This document shows, piece after piece, positions 44,834 through 54,586 of a stretch of 64,000 nt of DNA (the first letter of the stretch is position 1; each line of letters opens with the position of its first letter). Source of the DNA: Lachnospiraceae bacterium. Its GTDB lineage: Bacteria > Bacillota > Clostridia > Lachnospirales > Lachnospiraceae. The notes beneath the pieces are model-generated. The model did not search any database, was not told the origin of the DNA, and saw only the letters and a list, made by a program, of their open reading frames with translations. Where the stretch lies: contig CAJTCE010000006.1 of assembly GCA_910574745.1 (NCBI GenBank), positions 23,239 through 87,238 on the forward strand, written 5' to 3'. A program made the position numbers and the translations under genes.

Positions 44834-46120
44834 TTATCTTTTCGCTAAATCGTTTGTAATCTCTTCCCAAGTAACGCCCTTTTCCACCATTAAGACCATC
44901 ATATGATAGAGGAAATCGGAAATTTCATACTTGATTTCTTCCGGATTGGGATTTTTGGCCGCAATAACGATTTCTGTCGCCTCTTCTCCCAGCTTCTTCA
45001 GAATCTTATCGATGCCTTTATCAAAAAGATAATTGGTATAAGACCCTTCCTTGGGGTGGAGCTTGCGGTCTTTAATAATATTGGTCACATTTTCAAAAAC
45101 CGTCAGAGGATTTTCAGGCGTCTCCTCTTCCTCCATAGGAATCAGATCCCGGTGGAAGCAGCTGTAATTTCCGGTGTGGCAGGCTGCGCCAATCTGTTTT
45201 ACCTTGGCAAGCAGGGTATCGTTGTCGCAGTCAATGCTTAAGCTTTTTACATACTGAAAATGACCGCTGGTCAGCCCTTTTACCCATAATTCCTTACGGC
45301 TTCTGCTGTAATAGGTCATTTTACCTGTACGGCAGGTCCTGTTGTAGGCTTCCTCATTCATATAAGCCACCATCAGCACCTGTCCCGACCTGTAATCCTG
45401 TACCACAACAGGCACCAATCCGTCAGGGCCTGACTTTAATTCACTAAAAGGCATCTGAGGCTTGAAAATATGAATATCAATCCCTCTGTCCGCCGCAATT
45501 TCCTTTAAAGAACCCAGTTCTTTTAAATTATCATTTACCAAAGCTCCCGTAATTCCGCCTACTTTGCCGTTTTCCAAAAGGGAGAGCGTCTTATCAAGGG
45601 AGATTTCAGGCAGCATTACCAGCATGGGAAGCGGGCACAAAGGCATGGCATATTTGATTTCGTGCTCATCTAAGCAAATCAGTTCGCTGGCATATTTTTC
45701 CAGACCATCGGGATTGATCATCATGCGCTCCGCCTCTTTAAAGGAAGCGCCGATCTTATCCTTTCCGAATTTTTTGGATACTTCTTCTAATATCTCATAG
45801 GAAGAATCCTTTCCCAGATTCAGAATTGCCTTTTTACAGCCGGCATAAAGAATTTTTTTCACATCCTCCATGCGTTTGATATTACCCGCACCATATACAG
45901 GTACGGCCACGCTTTCCGCAATCTGTTTCATTAAGAGGATACTTTCTTCATGGGTAGCGTCATTATAAGACAAATCGAAAACGATAATAGCGTCTGTTTC
46001 CGCATCCCCATAGGACATGGCAAGGGAAACCGGCTCCGTGGAAAGAATGGAATGATCCGAAAATCCCTTTACCGCTTTATTTTCATATAGATAAATACAT
46101 GCTGCAAATTTTTTTGTCAT
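44834..46120 (-). CDS. hisIE: Bifunctional HisIE with an extra N-terminal HisF/HisA-like domain
   Basis: I start it at 46120 ([20 protein letters not shown]) because the upstream extension overlaps hisB and an AAAGGT site lies before this codon. Residues about 1-215 resemble a HisF/HisA barrel, but the catalytic Asp of CLD is not present (CIYLYENK). Residues about 216-330 are phosphoribosyl-AMP cyclohydrolase HisI ([39 protein letters not shown]), and the remainder is phosphoribosyl-ATP pyrophosphatase HisE ([15 protein letters not shown]). It carries out steps two and three of histidine synthesis. It is last in the hisZ-G-B-IE operon. Confidence 0.92.
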   Translation of the reverse strand: MTKKFAACIYLYENKAVKGFSDHSILSTEPVSLAMSYGDAETDAIIVFDLSYNDATHEESILLMKQIAESVAVPVYGAGNIKRMEDVKKILYAGCKKAILNLGKDSSYEILEEVSKKFGKDKIGASFKEAERMMINPDGLEKYASELICLDEHEIKYAMPLCPLPMLVMLPEISLDKTLSLLENGKVGGITGALVNDNLKELGSLKEIAADRGIDIHIFKPQMPFSELKSGPDGLVPVVVQDYRSGQVLMVAYMNEEAYNRTCRTGKMTYYSRSRKELWVKGLTSGHFQYVKSLSIDCDNDTLLAKVKQIGAACHTGNYSCFHRDLIPMEEEETPENPLTVFENVTNIIKDRKLHPKEGSYTNYLFDKGIDKILKKLGEEATEIVIAAKNPNPEEIKYEISDFLYHMMVLMVEKGVTWEEITNDLAKR

Positions 46121-46160
46121 GATAAAATCGACCTTTCTGTAACTTGGTTCATTCTTTTGT

Positions 46161-46751
46161 TTAAGCAAGGGAGCCCTTGGTGCTTGGCACATCTACACAT
46201 CTGGGTTCTAAAGATACCGCCATATCCAGAGCCTTTCCGAAGGCCTTGAACATCGCTTCGATCATATGGTGATCGTTATCTCCCGCTAACACCCTGATGT
46301 GGAGATTCATTGCCCCACTGTAGGAAACCGCATAGAAAAATTCCTTAACAAGCTGGGTGTCCATATCACCTACAAAATCTCCTTTAAAAGAGGCGTCCAT
46401 GAAAAAATAAGGTCTGCCGCATAAATCGATGGAACAGAGCACTAAAGTCTCGTCCATGGGAAGAATGAAATAACCGTAACGGCTGATTCCTTTTTTATCT
46501 CCCAAAGCCTTTTCGATGGCATTTCCTAAAACAATGCCGCAGTCCTCTACTGTATGATGGGCATCCACTTCCAAATCTCCCGAAGCCTTCAATTCCAAAT
46601 CAAAATAGCCATGTCTGGCAAAGCCGGTAAACATGTGGTCTAAAAATCCCACGCCGGTTTTGACAGCGGCTTTTCCCGTACCGTCAAGATTCAAATTCAT
46701 GGCAATTTCCGTTTCCGCCGTTTTCCTCTCAATCACTGCTTTTCTTTCCAT
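46161..46751 (-). CDS. hisB: Imidazoleglycerol-phosphate dehydratase HisB
   Basis: A 196-residue monofunctional enzyme of histidine synthesis. The start at 46751 ([20 protein letters not shown]) is supported by AGAGG upstream; a longer frame to 46796 lacks family sequence. Metal-binding motifs [25 protein letters not shown] and [15 protein letters not shown] are all present. No phosphatase domain is fused. Confidence 0.96.
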   Translation of the reverse strand: MERKAVIERKTAETEIAMNLNLDGTGKAAVKTGVGFLDHMFTGFARHGYFDLELKASGDLEVDAHHTVEDCGIVLGNAIEKALGDKKGISRYGYFILPMDETLVLCSIDLCGRPYFFMDASFKGDFVGDMDTQLVKEFFYAVSYSGAMNLHIRVLAGDNDHHMIEAMFKAFGKALDMAVSLEPRCVDVPSTKGSLA

Positions 46752-46861
46752 TTTTCCATACCTCTTGTTCTCGGTTTTGATTCCTGCAAAAGTCACATAC
46801 CTCGTTGCTTTTAGCGTGGCTTTTGACTTTGAATATTTTTACTCCAATACTTCAAAATATT

Positions 46862-47515
46862 TTATTTACGAATCTGCTCTTTCAGTTTTTTGATCAATTC
46901 CTTGATTCTGTCCGCTTCCATTTTCATGCTGACCTGGTTTACGATCATTCTTGCGGATAAGGGGCAGATTTCCTCCAGTACCACAAGACCGTTTTCCTTC
47001 AGGGTTGAACCCGTCTCCACAATATCCACGATCACATCGGAAAGTCCTACCATAGGGCCTAATTCCACGGAACCGTTTAGCTTGATAATATCCACGGTCT
47101 GGTGCTTTTTGTTGTAAAAATAGTCCTTTGCGATCCGCGGATATTTGCTGGCCACACGAATCATTTCATGATGCTTTAAAAGCTCTCCTGCGCTTTCAGG
47201 ACCGCACACACACATACGGCATTTTCCAAAGCCCAGATCCAATACTTCATAAGCCCGTCTGCCCTCTTCTAACAGGGTATCCTTACCTACAACGCCGATG
47301 TCCGCCGCTCCGTATTCCACATAGGTAGGAACATCCGGTCCCTTTGCAAGAAAAAACTTCAGTTTCAATTCTTCATTGACAAAAATCAGCTTTCTTGTGT
47401 CCTTATCCTTCATTTCTTCACAGGTAATGCCGATTTCCTCCAAAAGCTCCAGCGTCTTTTTCGCAAGCCTGCCCTTTCCAAGGGCAAAGGTAATATATCT
47501 CATGTCTTTACTCAT
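46862..47515 (-). CDS. hisG: ATP phosphoribosyltransferase, short form HisG
   Basis: A 217-residue catalytic subunit lacking the C-terminal regulatory domain, which is why hisZ lies upstream. FALGKGRLAKKTLELLEEIG, ADIGVVGKDTLLEEG and the PRPP loop IVDIVETGSTLKENGL are visible. It joins ATP and PRPP in the first step of the pathway. An AGGAGA site precedes ATG 47515. Confidence 0.96.
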   Translation of the reverse strand: MSKDMRYITFALGKGRLAKKTLELLEEIGITCEEMKDKDTRKLIFVNEELKLKFFLAKGPDVPTYVEYGAADIGVVGKDTLLEEGRRAYEVLDLGFGKCRMCVCGPESAGELLKHHEMIRVASKYPRIAKDYFYNKKHQTVDIIKLNGSVELGPMVGLSDVIVDIVETGSTLKENGLVVLEEICPLSARMIVNQVSMKMEADRIKELIKKLKEQIRK

Positions 47516-47528
47516 TTTATCATTTCTC

Positions 47529-48743
47529 CTAAACTTCGTACAGTTTCTTCATGCCTTTTGAAGTGATTTTCATAACCGCTTTTTTATTGCCCGCTTTTGC
47601 AAGGGCCACATATGCCTTTTCATCATGCTCGTCAGACATCTTTAAAAGTTCACAGCTTTCTCCCAGCTTTCGGAATTCACAGGCATATCTGATCGCCTCC
47701 TTTATGACATCCTCTTCATAAAGCAGCATCGTGGTACGGGGCGTTACTTCCTGCTCAAGCTTTTTAGATGCAAGGGCCTGCATCAGGCTGCCGATATTAA
47801 CAGCAAAACCGATAGCGGCCGCATCCTTTCCGAAATAGGAAAGAAGCTTGTCATAACGACCTCCGGTTACCACTGCGTCTCCTACACCGTAGGTATAACC
47901 TTTAAAAATAATTCCCGTATAATAATGATATTTGCTGACAAGTCCCAAATCAAAGGATACATAGTCTTCATCTCCGTACATTTTTAGCAGCTGGTAAAGC
48001 TGCTGCAGACGTATGATCGCTTCTCTGCTGCGTTTATTGTTTACCAACTCCAAGGCATCCTCTAAAACCTCAAAGGAACCGAAAAGCTCGGTAATCTTCA
48101 AAAAGCTTTCAATTTTGGAAGGTTTTAAATGACACTGTTCGGATAAAAGCTCTTCCGCTCCGAAATAATTTTTGGTGGAAATAAATTCCCGTAAGCTTAT
48201 TTCCGTATCTTCATCCAGCTTTGCTTCCTCACAGATACCCTTGAAAAATCCGATTTCCCCGATGCTGACCTGAAACTCCTTTAAGCCCGAAGCCTTTAAG
48301 GAAGAAACGGCCAGATGTATCATCTCCGCATCCGCCATAACGGAAGAATCGCCGATCAATTCCACACCCATCTGGGTTACTTCTTTTAATTTTCCCTGTA
48401 AATTGGAGGTATTGGTATAGGTATTTCCCACATAAGCCAGTCTGACGGGTATAGATTGTTCCGTAAAATATTTAGCGGCGCATCTTCCGATCGAAGGGGT
48501 AAAGTCCGGCCTAAGCACCAGCGTGTTTCCTTCCTTGTCAAAGAATTTATATAATTCTTTGCTGGGGGTTGTCCCGATTTCCCTTCCAAATACATCAAAG
48601 TATTCAAAAGCAGGCGTTTCAATATCCTCATACCCGAAACGCATAAAATTTTCATGGATTGCGTTCTGAAGTCTCTGCTTTCTGGCACATTCCATTCCGT
48701 AAATATCCCTGACGCCTTCAGGCGTATGTACAAATCTCTGCAT
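47529..48743 (-). CDS. hisZ: ATP phosphoribosyltransferase regulatory subunit HisZ
   Basis: A 404-residue histidyl-tRNA-synthetase paralogue that binds histidine and regulates the short HisG. TPEGVRDIYGMECARKQRLQ starts the class-II fold; LRPDFTPSIGR is motif 2; and GGRYDKLLSYFG resembles motif 3. The start at 48743 is chosen because GGAGG lies just upstream; ATG 48755 overlaps that site. It is the first gene of the his operon. Confidence 0.94.
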   Translation of the reverse strand: MQRFVHTPEGVRDIYGMECARKQRLQNAIHENFMRFGYEDIETPAFEYFDVFGREIGTTPSKELYKFFDKEGNTLVLRPDFTPSIGRCAAKYFTEQSIPVRLAYVGNTYTNTSNLQGKLKEVTQMGVELIGDSSVMADAEMIHLAVSSLKASGLKEFQVSIGEIGFFKGICEEAKLDEDTEISLREFISTKNYFGAEELLSEQCHLKPSKIESFLKITELFGSFEVLEDALELVNNKRSREAIIRLQQLYQLLKMYGDEDYVSFDLGLVSKYHYYTGIIFKGYTYGVGDAVVTGGRYDKLLSYFGKDAAAIGFAVNIGSLMQALASKKLEQEVTPRTTMLLYEEDVIKEAIRYACEFRKLGESCELLKMSDEHDEKAYVALAKAGNKKAVMKITSKGMKKLYEV

Positions 48744-48924
48744 AATTTCCTCCATTCATATATCAATATTACTTTTTCTTCTTTTGATTGCTTCAACACA
48801 TTTTTATTCTATATGTATTGGATAAAACAGCCTGTAAAAAGCTGCCGGATCAGTTTCTTTTCCATATCGCTTTATCATTTTAAAGTGATAACGCAATAGC
48901 ATGATAGCATGTAAAACTATCGAC

Positions 48925-48953
48925 AGTATACAAAAAACCGCATTATTTGTCAA
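48925..48953 (-). promoter_or_regulatory. his operon promoter
   Basis: On the minus strand TTGACA (48948-48953), a 17-base spacer and TATACT (48925-48930). Both hexamers match consensus except one base. The leader of about 170 bases before hisZ shows no T-box feature that I could identify. Confidence 0.85.
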
Positions 48954-49491
48954 CCGGCAGCTCTCTCTCACTTAAATCCTTCTGAACCATATCCAGATAA
49001 GGAACAAAAAGCCCTGCACGGGATTGGAAGATATAAGATGCATCCAGTTCACTAAACCGGAAGCTTTTTCTTCCGCCATCTTTTGCCCGTTTCCAAAAGG
49101 TAAGCATCTGGCGGAAGGAAAGATAATAAAAAATATCCCGGTGGGTGTAGTTGATAATAAAAAATGCTATCCCGTCCTGTTTTTCAAAATCCTCCATAAA
49201 AGTTACCTGATGCTCATGGATATTCTGCAGTGCAAAGGTATCCACCGCACATTCCTTTGCATCAAAGCAGACGGGAATTCCCTGTACTGCACCGATATAA
49301 TCCACCGTGGATTTCTGGTCAAAATATGCCAGGGTAATGTGTCTGGTTTCCGGTTCTATTTTTATGGGAGTAATGGGCGTCGGCACCTTCTGAATCAGAG
49401 CAAGCCTGTTTTCCCGGTATTTTTCGTTGGTTCTGTTTATCAACTCCTCAAGCGTGGAGCCCCGTAAGCCTCTGCTATTCCATGTTCCCAT
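48943..49491 (-). CDS. recU: Holliday junction resolvase RecU
   Basis: A 182-residue nuclease that cuts Holliday junctions in recombination. GTWNSRGLRGSTLEELINRT starts it; the catalytic DYIG...FDAKEC block (STVDYIGAVQGIPVCFDAKE) is near 80-99, followed by HQVTFMEDFEKQDGIAFFI. It lacks the long basic N-terminal extension of the Bacillus protein. It overlaps the upstream pseudouridine synthase gene by 17 bases. Confidence 0.95.
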   Translation of the reverse strand: MGTWNSRGLRGSTLEELINRTNEKYRENRLALIQKVPTPITPIKIEPETRHITLAYFDQKSTVDYIGAVQGIPVCFDAKECAVDTFALQNIHEHQVTFMEDFEKQDGIAFFIINYTHRDIFYYLSFRQMLTFWKRAKDGGRKSFRFSELDASYIFQSRAGLFVPYLDMVQKDLSERELPVDK

Positions 49492-50518
49492 TTCTTAATT
49501 CCTCTAATACTTTTTCATACTGACAAGGCGGCTTCCCGATGAGTTCCTTTCCCGACAAATAAGCAAATCTTCCCTGCGATTTTGGGAAAACGACCCTGTA
49601 TGCATGAAGAAGCTGGTTTTTAATATGATATCTTTCCGATAAGGCGCTTTTCCTGCCGTATTTCATATCTCCCACCACAGGATGCCCTGTTCCCGCCAAA
49701 TGGGCGCGGATCTGATGGGGCTTCCCGGTCATCAGATGCACCGATAATTCCGTATAGGATTTATTTTCCCATTGATAGGTCTTTAAAGGGGTAATACCCG
49801 TTTTCACAATATCTTTTGTTCCCTGACCGGATAAAGGAGTTTTGCTGATTTTCACTTTATTCTTTTCTTTATCCTTTGTAATATAGCCCTCTAAAAGCAT
49901 CTCCCCTGTTTTATGACCATTCAAAGAAAACTCTCCTTCCACAATACAACGGTAATATTTTTCCAGAGTTCTGTCTTTTATGATTTCCGACAAATACTGC
50001 AAACCGGAAAGACTTTTCCCGCACAAAATCAATCCGGACGTATTGCGGTCCAGCCTGTTTGCTGCGGCGGGTCTGAAGGTGGTCAGCATTTCTTCTGTCA
50101 GAAGCTTTTCGGAGAGCAAGTAACCGATGAGATATTCATTAACGGATACATCACCTTTTTCCGCCCTTTGGGACAATATGCCGGAGGGCTTGTTAAAAAC
50201 CAGAATATGTTCATCCTCATAGACGATATCAAGATTAAGCGCTTCCAAATCCTTTTTCGAATAGGAGTGAAAGCCTTTTGCACCGCCATCATTTGTCCCC
50301 CTGCAGAACTTTTCAAATGTTTCATCGGACAAAAACAGCCGGATTTTATCGCCCTTTTGAAGAATTTCATTTCCGCCTGCCTTTTTTTCATTTAAAGTAA
50401 AATTTTTTTTGCGCAGCATTTTGTAGACAAAGCTCATAGGCGCTTTAGATAGAAGCTTTCCCAAATACTTGTCAAATCTCTGCCCCGCTTCATTTTCTCT
50501 TATTTCAAACTCTTTCAT
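49475..50518 (-). CDS. RluA-family pseudouridine synthase
   Basis: A 347-residue protein. An S4 RNA-binding domain (GQRFDKYLGKLLSKAPMSFV) precedes the catalytic domain with RLDRNTSGLILCGK, whose Asp is the nucleophile, and PHQIRAHLAGTGHPVVGD. It modifies uridines in rRNA (RluC/RluD type); the exact site cannot be read from the sequence. Confidence 0.93.
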   Translation of the reverse strand: MKEFEIRENEAGQRFDKYLGKLLSKAPMSFVYKMLRKKNFTLNEKKAGGNEILQKGDKIRLFLSDETFEKFCRGTNDGGAKGFHSYSKKDLEALNLDIVYEDEHILVFNKPSGILSQRAEKGDVSVNEYLIGYLLSEKLLTEEMLTTFRPAAANRLDRNTSGLILCGKSLSGLQYLSEIIKDRTLEKYYRCIVEGEFSLNGHKTGEMLLEGYITKDKEKNKVKISKTPLSGQGTKDIVKTGITPLKTYQWENKSYTELSVHLMTGKPHQIRAHLAGTGHPVVGDMKYGRKSALSERYHIKNQLLHAYRVVFPKSQGRFAYLSGKELIGKPPCQYEKVLEELRNGNME

Positions 50519-50526
50519 AGCAGATT

Positions 50527-51093
50527 CTATAGGGAAATCTGATGAAGCAGCACCATAAGCTTTTCATCGTTTTCCTCATTCTCCGTTTTTTTATCCTGAA
50601 GCTGCTTTAAGCGGTTTAGAAAATCCTCCTTATCAGAAAACATGCCTATGGTTGCCTGATAACCGTTCTGCTTCACAATTCCCCCGATATGCTCTTCCAA
50701 GTCTTTTCCCATGTCCTTATGATTGGTAAGGAAACCGTAAATATAGCCGTTTTTAACGATACAGCCCGCCACCTCATAGGTAGTCTTATAGGAAGTAAAA
50801 ACCAAACCGTAAGCATGCTTAAAATGCTCCAGGGTATCCTTCAAAAATTCATAATCCGCCGGACTGCAGCCATGGTAGCGCAAATATAAAATCATGCTGA
50901 CACAGCTTTTACTTGCGGGAAGCAATCCTAATACCGCCACAATCGTAAGAAGATTGGCTTTTGTTTTTGTTGCCGCATAGCCTGCAACAAACAAGGAAAG
51001 CGAAATTCCAAAATAAATAAGCGTCTTTATGATTTCTTTCTGCCTTTTTTTATTAAAATATTCATAATCGCCCTGTTTTACCTTTTGTCTCAT
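50527..51093 (-). CDS. Conserved membrane protein of unknown function
   Basis: A 188-residue protein. Two neighbouring transmembrane segments (about 23-63: TLIYFGISLSLFVAGYA and LLTIVAVLGLLPA) follow a basic start and precede a soluble domain of about 110 residues (LVFTSYKTTYEVAGCIVKNG, GYQATIGMFSDKEDF). I have seen this arrangement in Lachnospiraceae near RluA genes but know no function. Confidence 0.75.
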   Translation of the reverse strand: MRQKVKQGDYEYFNKKRQKEIIKTLIYFGISLSLFVAGYAATKTKANLLTIVAVLGLLPASKSCVSMILYLRYHGCSPADYEFLKDTLEHFKHAYGLVFTSYKTTYEVAGCIVKNGYIYGFLTNHKDMGKDLEEHIGGIVKQNGYQATIGMFSDKEDFLNRLKQLQDKKTENEENDEKLMVLLHQISL

Positions 51094-51114
51094 AACAATT
51101 TGTTTCCTCTCCCA

Positions 51115-51870
51115 TCAGACCATTTTATCATAAATTTCCAGAATCAGGCAGTGTGGAAATACCTTGCCGATCAACTGCATTCCCTTCATGGGAAGCCCGT
51201 AAACAGAAGTCTGTCTGCGTTCCTTTGCACATTTAATGGCATAAGCAACTACCTTTTCCGGCCTTACCATAAAAAATTTCTTAATAAGCAATGTGTAGCC
51301 ATCTTCCTCCGCAATATCAAAAAACGGCGTTTTCACGGGGCCCGGACATACTGCGGTCACACTGATTTTCCTATCCCTAAGCTCATATCCCAAAGCCCTT
51401 GAAAAAGAAAGCACAAAGGATTTGGATGCGGCATATATGGCAAAACGCATCTGGGGAAGAAAGGCCGCCGCACTTGCCATATTGATGATATAGCCGCCCT
51501 TTACCATATAAGGAATACACAGGTGGCACATCATCATTAATCCGATGGTATTGCATTCCATCATATCCGTTTGAAGTTCCAAAGATAAGGACTCAAATTT
51601 CCCCATTTTTCCAAAGCCTGCGCTGTTAACCAGAATTTTAACTTTGGGCATTTCATTTTTCAGCTTTTCTGCCAGCACACTTTTTGCTTCTTTCTTGGTT
51701 AAATCGAGAGGAATCCGTATAATTTCCGCTTTTGTTTGGGGAAACTCGGTTTCATCCACCGTTCTGGAAATCGCCCAGATTTGATCCAAATCATTGCATC
51801 CTCTGTCTATCTGGCTGACGAATTCCGCCCCCATTCCGCTGGAGGCCCCTGTAATAATTGCTATTTTCAT
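51115..51870 (-). CDS. Short-chain dehydrogenase/reductase
   Basis: A 251-residue SDR. IITGASSGMGAEF is the NAD(P)-binding motif, NSAGFGKMG follows strand 4, and the catalytic Ser-Tyr-Lys is in NMASAAAF and YAASKSFVLSFS. The substrate is unknown. It overlaps the end of the YgiQ-type gene as ATGA. Confidence 0.93.
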   Translation of the reverse strand: MKIAIITGASSGMGAEFVSQIDRGCNDLDQIWAISRTVDETEFPQTKAEIIRIPLDLTKKEAKSVLAEKLKNEMPKVKILVNSAGFGKMGKFESLSLELQTDMMECNTIGLMMMCHLCIPYMVKGGYIINMASAAAFLPQMRFAIYAASKSFVLSFSRALGYELRDRKISVTAVCPGPVKTPFFDIAEEDGYTLLIKKFFMVRPEKVVAYAIKCAKERRQTSVYGLPMKGMQLIGKVFPHCLILEIYDKMV

Positions 51871-53786
51871 ACTTTTTTTCTGCCTTTCTGTTTGGTTTTG
51901 TTTGTCGGTTTATGATTTCGTCTGTCTATATTTCCTTTGGTTTTTCTTTTCTTTGTATCATTTGCAGTGCTTTTATTTTTTCCGGCAGTATTTATTTTTC
52001 TGGGAGGAATCAGACATTTTTCCCCAAACCCTATCAAATCCTCCCTATGAGCCAAGACCAACGCTTCCCTGACCAGCTGGTAATTTTCCGGATTCCGGTA
52101 TTGAATCAACGCTCTCTGCATAGCCTTCTCATGGGGGTTTTTGACCACATACACAGACTTCATGTCCCTGGGATCCAAGCCCGTATAATACATAACCGTG
52201 GAAATGGTAGACGGCGTGGGATAGAAATCCTGCACCTGTTGGGGCATATAGCCCAAATCTCTTATATATTCTGCCAAAGCCACGGCTTCCTTTAAGGTAG
52301 AACCGGGATGTGAAGACATTAAGTAAGGCACCACATACTGCTTTTTTCCTATTTTTTTGTTATATTCCTCATATTTTTTTATAAACTGCTCATAGACTTC
52401 ATTTTCAGGCTTTCCCATTTTAGAAAGAACCCCATTGGAAATATGCTCCGGCGCAACCTTTAACTGTCCGCTCACGTAATACTGCAGCAGTTCATGGAAA
52501 AAGGTATCGCTTTTGTCACAAAGCAGGTAGTCGAACCGGATTCCCGAACGAATAAAAACCTTTTTTACCCCGGGAAGCTTTCTAAGCCTTCGCAAAAGCC
52601 TGACATAATCCGTATGGTCTGCCTCCAGATTGGGACAGGGCTTTGGAAACAGGCACTGTCTGTTGATACAGACTCCTTTTTTCATCTGCTTTTTACATGC
52701 GGGAGCCCTGAAATTGGCCGTAGGCCCTCCCACATCATGAATATACCCCTTAAACTGACTGTCCTTTGTCATTTCCTCCGCTTCTCTGAGTATGGATTCA
52801 TGACTTCTGACCTGAACAATCCGTCCCTGATGAAAGGTCAGGGCGCAAAAACTACAGCCTCCAAAGCATCCTCTGTTGCTGATTAAAGAAAATCTGACTT
52901 CTGAAAGCGCAGGAATACCGCCCTCTTTTTCATAGGAAGGATGATAGGTCCGCATATAAGGAAGGGCATAAATATCGTCCATTTCCATTGTGCTTAAGGG
53001 CATGGCAGGCGTGTTCTGAACTATAAAGATCCCGTGGTCATAAGGCTCGATCAACGGTCTGGCGCTGAAAGGATCTGTATTTTCATACTGGATTTTAAAA
53101 GATGCGGCATATTCTGATTTTTTTGCCTTCATCTGTTCGTAGGAAGGAAGCAGGATGCCGTCGGTAACCTGTTCGATATCTTTTGTTTTATAGACGGTTC
53201 CTTTAATAAAAGTAATGTCCTTTACGTCAATGCCGCTGTTTAGGGCATCCGCAATTTCTACAATGGATTTTTCGCCCATTCCGTAGGATACCAGATCCGC
53301 CCCGCTGTCTAGCAGTATGGAACGCTTAAAGGAATCAGACCAGTAATCGTAATGAGCCATTCTCCTGAGACTGGCTTCAATACCTCCTAAAATAATGGGT
53401 GTACGCTTATACCTCTGGCGGATTAGATTGCTGTATACAACCGCTGCATGATCCGGCCTTTTTCCCATTACCCCGCCGGGAGTATAGGCGTCGGTGGTTC
53501 TGGGCTTTTTACTGACATAATAGTGATTGACCATAGAATCCATATTGCCGCCGCTTACTAAAAAACCCAGTCTTGGTTCTCCCAAAGCGGTAATGCTGTC
53601 CGGATTTTTCCAGTCAGGCTGGGAAATAATCCCCACGGAATATCCGAAGGACTCCAGCACTCGGCTGATAATAGCATGTCCAAAGGATGGATGGTCCACA
53701 TAGGCATCCCCGATGATATACACAAAATCCAGTTGTTTTATTCCTCTGTCTTGACAGTCCTTTTGACTGATAGGCAAAAATGGCAT
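51867..53786 (-). CDS. YgiQ-family radical SAM protein
   Basis: A 639-residue protein. It has an N-terminal B12-binding-like region (FVYIGDAYVDHPSFGHAIIS), the cluster motif RGCFGGCSFCAL near 308-319 and the conserved block VAPEHISNGVLSKMGKP. The C-terminal 40 residues are strongly basic (KKRKTKGNIDRRNHK). The function is not established. The gene is translationally coupled to the downstream SDR. Confidence 0.93.
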   Translation of the reverse strand: MPFLPISQKDCQDRGIKQLDFVYIIGDAYVDHPSFGHAIISRVLESFGYSVGIISQPDWKNPDSITALGEPRLGFLVSGGNMDSMVNHYYVSKKPRTTDAYTPGGVMGKRPDHAAVVYSNLIRQRYKRTPIILGGIEASLRRMAHYDYWSDSFKRSILLDSGADLVSYGMGEKSIVEIADALNSGIDVKDITFIKGTVYKTKDIEQVTDGILLPSYEQMKAKKSEYAASFKIQYENTDPFSARPLIEPYDHGIFIVQNTPAMPLSTMEMDDIYALPYMRTYHPSYEKEGGIPALSEVRFSLISNRGCFGGCSFCALTFHQGRIVQVRSHESILREAEEMTKDSQFKGYIHDVGGPTANFRAPACKKQMKKGVCINRQCLFPKPCPNLEADHTDYVRLLRRLRKLPGVKKVFIRSGIRFDYLLCDKSDTFFHELLQYYVSGQLKVAPEHISNGVLSKMGKPENEVYEQFIKKYEEYNKKIGKKQYVVPYLMSSHPGSTLKEAVALAEYIRDLGYMPQQVQDFYPTPSTISTVMYYTGLDPRDMKSVYVVKNPHEKAMQRALIQYRNPENYQLVREALVLAHREDLIGFGEKCLIPPRKINTAGKNKSTANDTKKRKTKGNIDRRNHKPTNKTKQKGRKKV

Positions 53787-53790
53787 AATC

Positions 53791-54510
53791 CTATTTCACA
53801 CTTCCTGTTCCAAGCATCTGCAATTCTTCTTCCGTCAACGGGCGATATTCTCCGGGGGATAAAGCTTCGTCCAGATTTATTCCCCCTATAGAAATTCTTT
53901 TTAAATAGAATACCTTTCCGCCTAAGGTCTTTATCATCCTCTTTACCTGATGATACCTGCCTTCCTTTATGGTAAGGAGCCCTGAAAAGGCTTCCTGTCC
54001 TATTGTCTGTATATTTTGAAGCTTCCCCGGCTTAGTGGGCAGTTCGTCTCCGATATCGATTCCTTCCGCCACCCTTTGGACGGCGTCCTCTAAAAGCCTG
54101 CCCGCCGCTTCAAAGTAATACGTCTTTTCCACATGCTTTTTGGGAGACATCAGCTGATGGATGAAGGCGCCGTTGTCGGTTAAAAACAACAGCCCTTCCG
54201 TATCTTTATCCAGTCGTCCTGCGATCAAAAGCTTTCCCGCAAGAGACGATGGAAAATAGTCTAAAACCGTTTTTCCGTCCTCATCCTTTGTTGCACAGAT
54301 ACAGCCTGCCGGTTTATGAAACATAAAGTACAGGTTCTTCTGCAGACTAATGGATTTATCCTGAAAGGAGATTTTCTCCGTTCCCCGAACCTTAATGGCG
54401 CCGTTTTTTATTACGGCTCCGTCAACTTTTATAAGTCCTTGCCTGATATAGGTTTTACATTGGCTGCGGGTTCCTATGCCGCAGTCAGCCAGATATTTTT
54501 CTAAACGCAT
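53791..54510 (-). CDS. RsuA-family pseudouridine synthase
   Basis: A 239-residue protein with an S4 domain (MRLEKYLADCGIGTRSQCKT) and a catalytic domain containing GRLDKDTEGLLFLTDNG (nucleophilic Asp) and KEGRYHQVKRMIKTLGGKV. It probably makes pseudouridine in small-subunit rRNA, as RsuA does. It lies four bases upstream of the YgiQ-type gene. Confidence 0.93.
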   Translation of the reverse strand: MRLEKYLADCGIGTRSQCKTYIRQGLIKVDGAVIKNGAIKVRGTEKISFQDKSISLQKNLYFMFHKPAGCICATKDEDGKTVLDYFPSSLAGKLLIAGRLDKDTEGLLFLTDNGAFIHQLMSPKKHVEKTYYFEAAGRLLEDAVQRVAEGIDIGDELPTKPGKLQNIQTIGQEAFSGLLTIKEGRYHQVKRMIKTLGGKVFYLKRISIGGINLDEALSPGEYRPLTEEELQMLGTGSVK

Positions 54511-54531
54511 AATCTATCCTGCATGAAATGA

Positions 54532-54559
54532 TTGATTTTTTAATATGTTTAAGTATACA
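54532..54559 (+). promoter_or_regulatory. Candidate promoter of the YlbJ-like gene
   Basis: TTGATT (54532-54537), a 16-base spacer and TATACA (54554-54559), about 28 bases before ATG 54587, with AGGTGG as ribosome binding site. Confidence 0.5.
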
Positions 54560-54586
54560 CTATTTTGCTGATATACAGGTGGTTTT

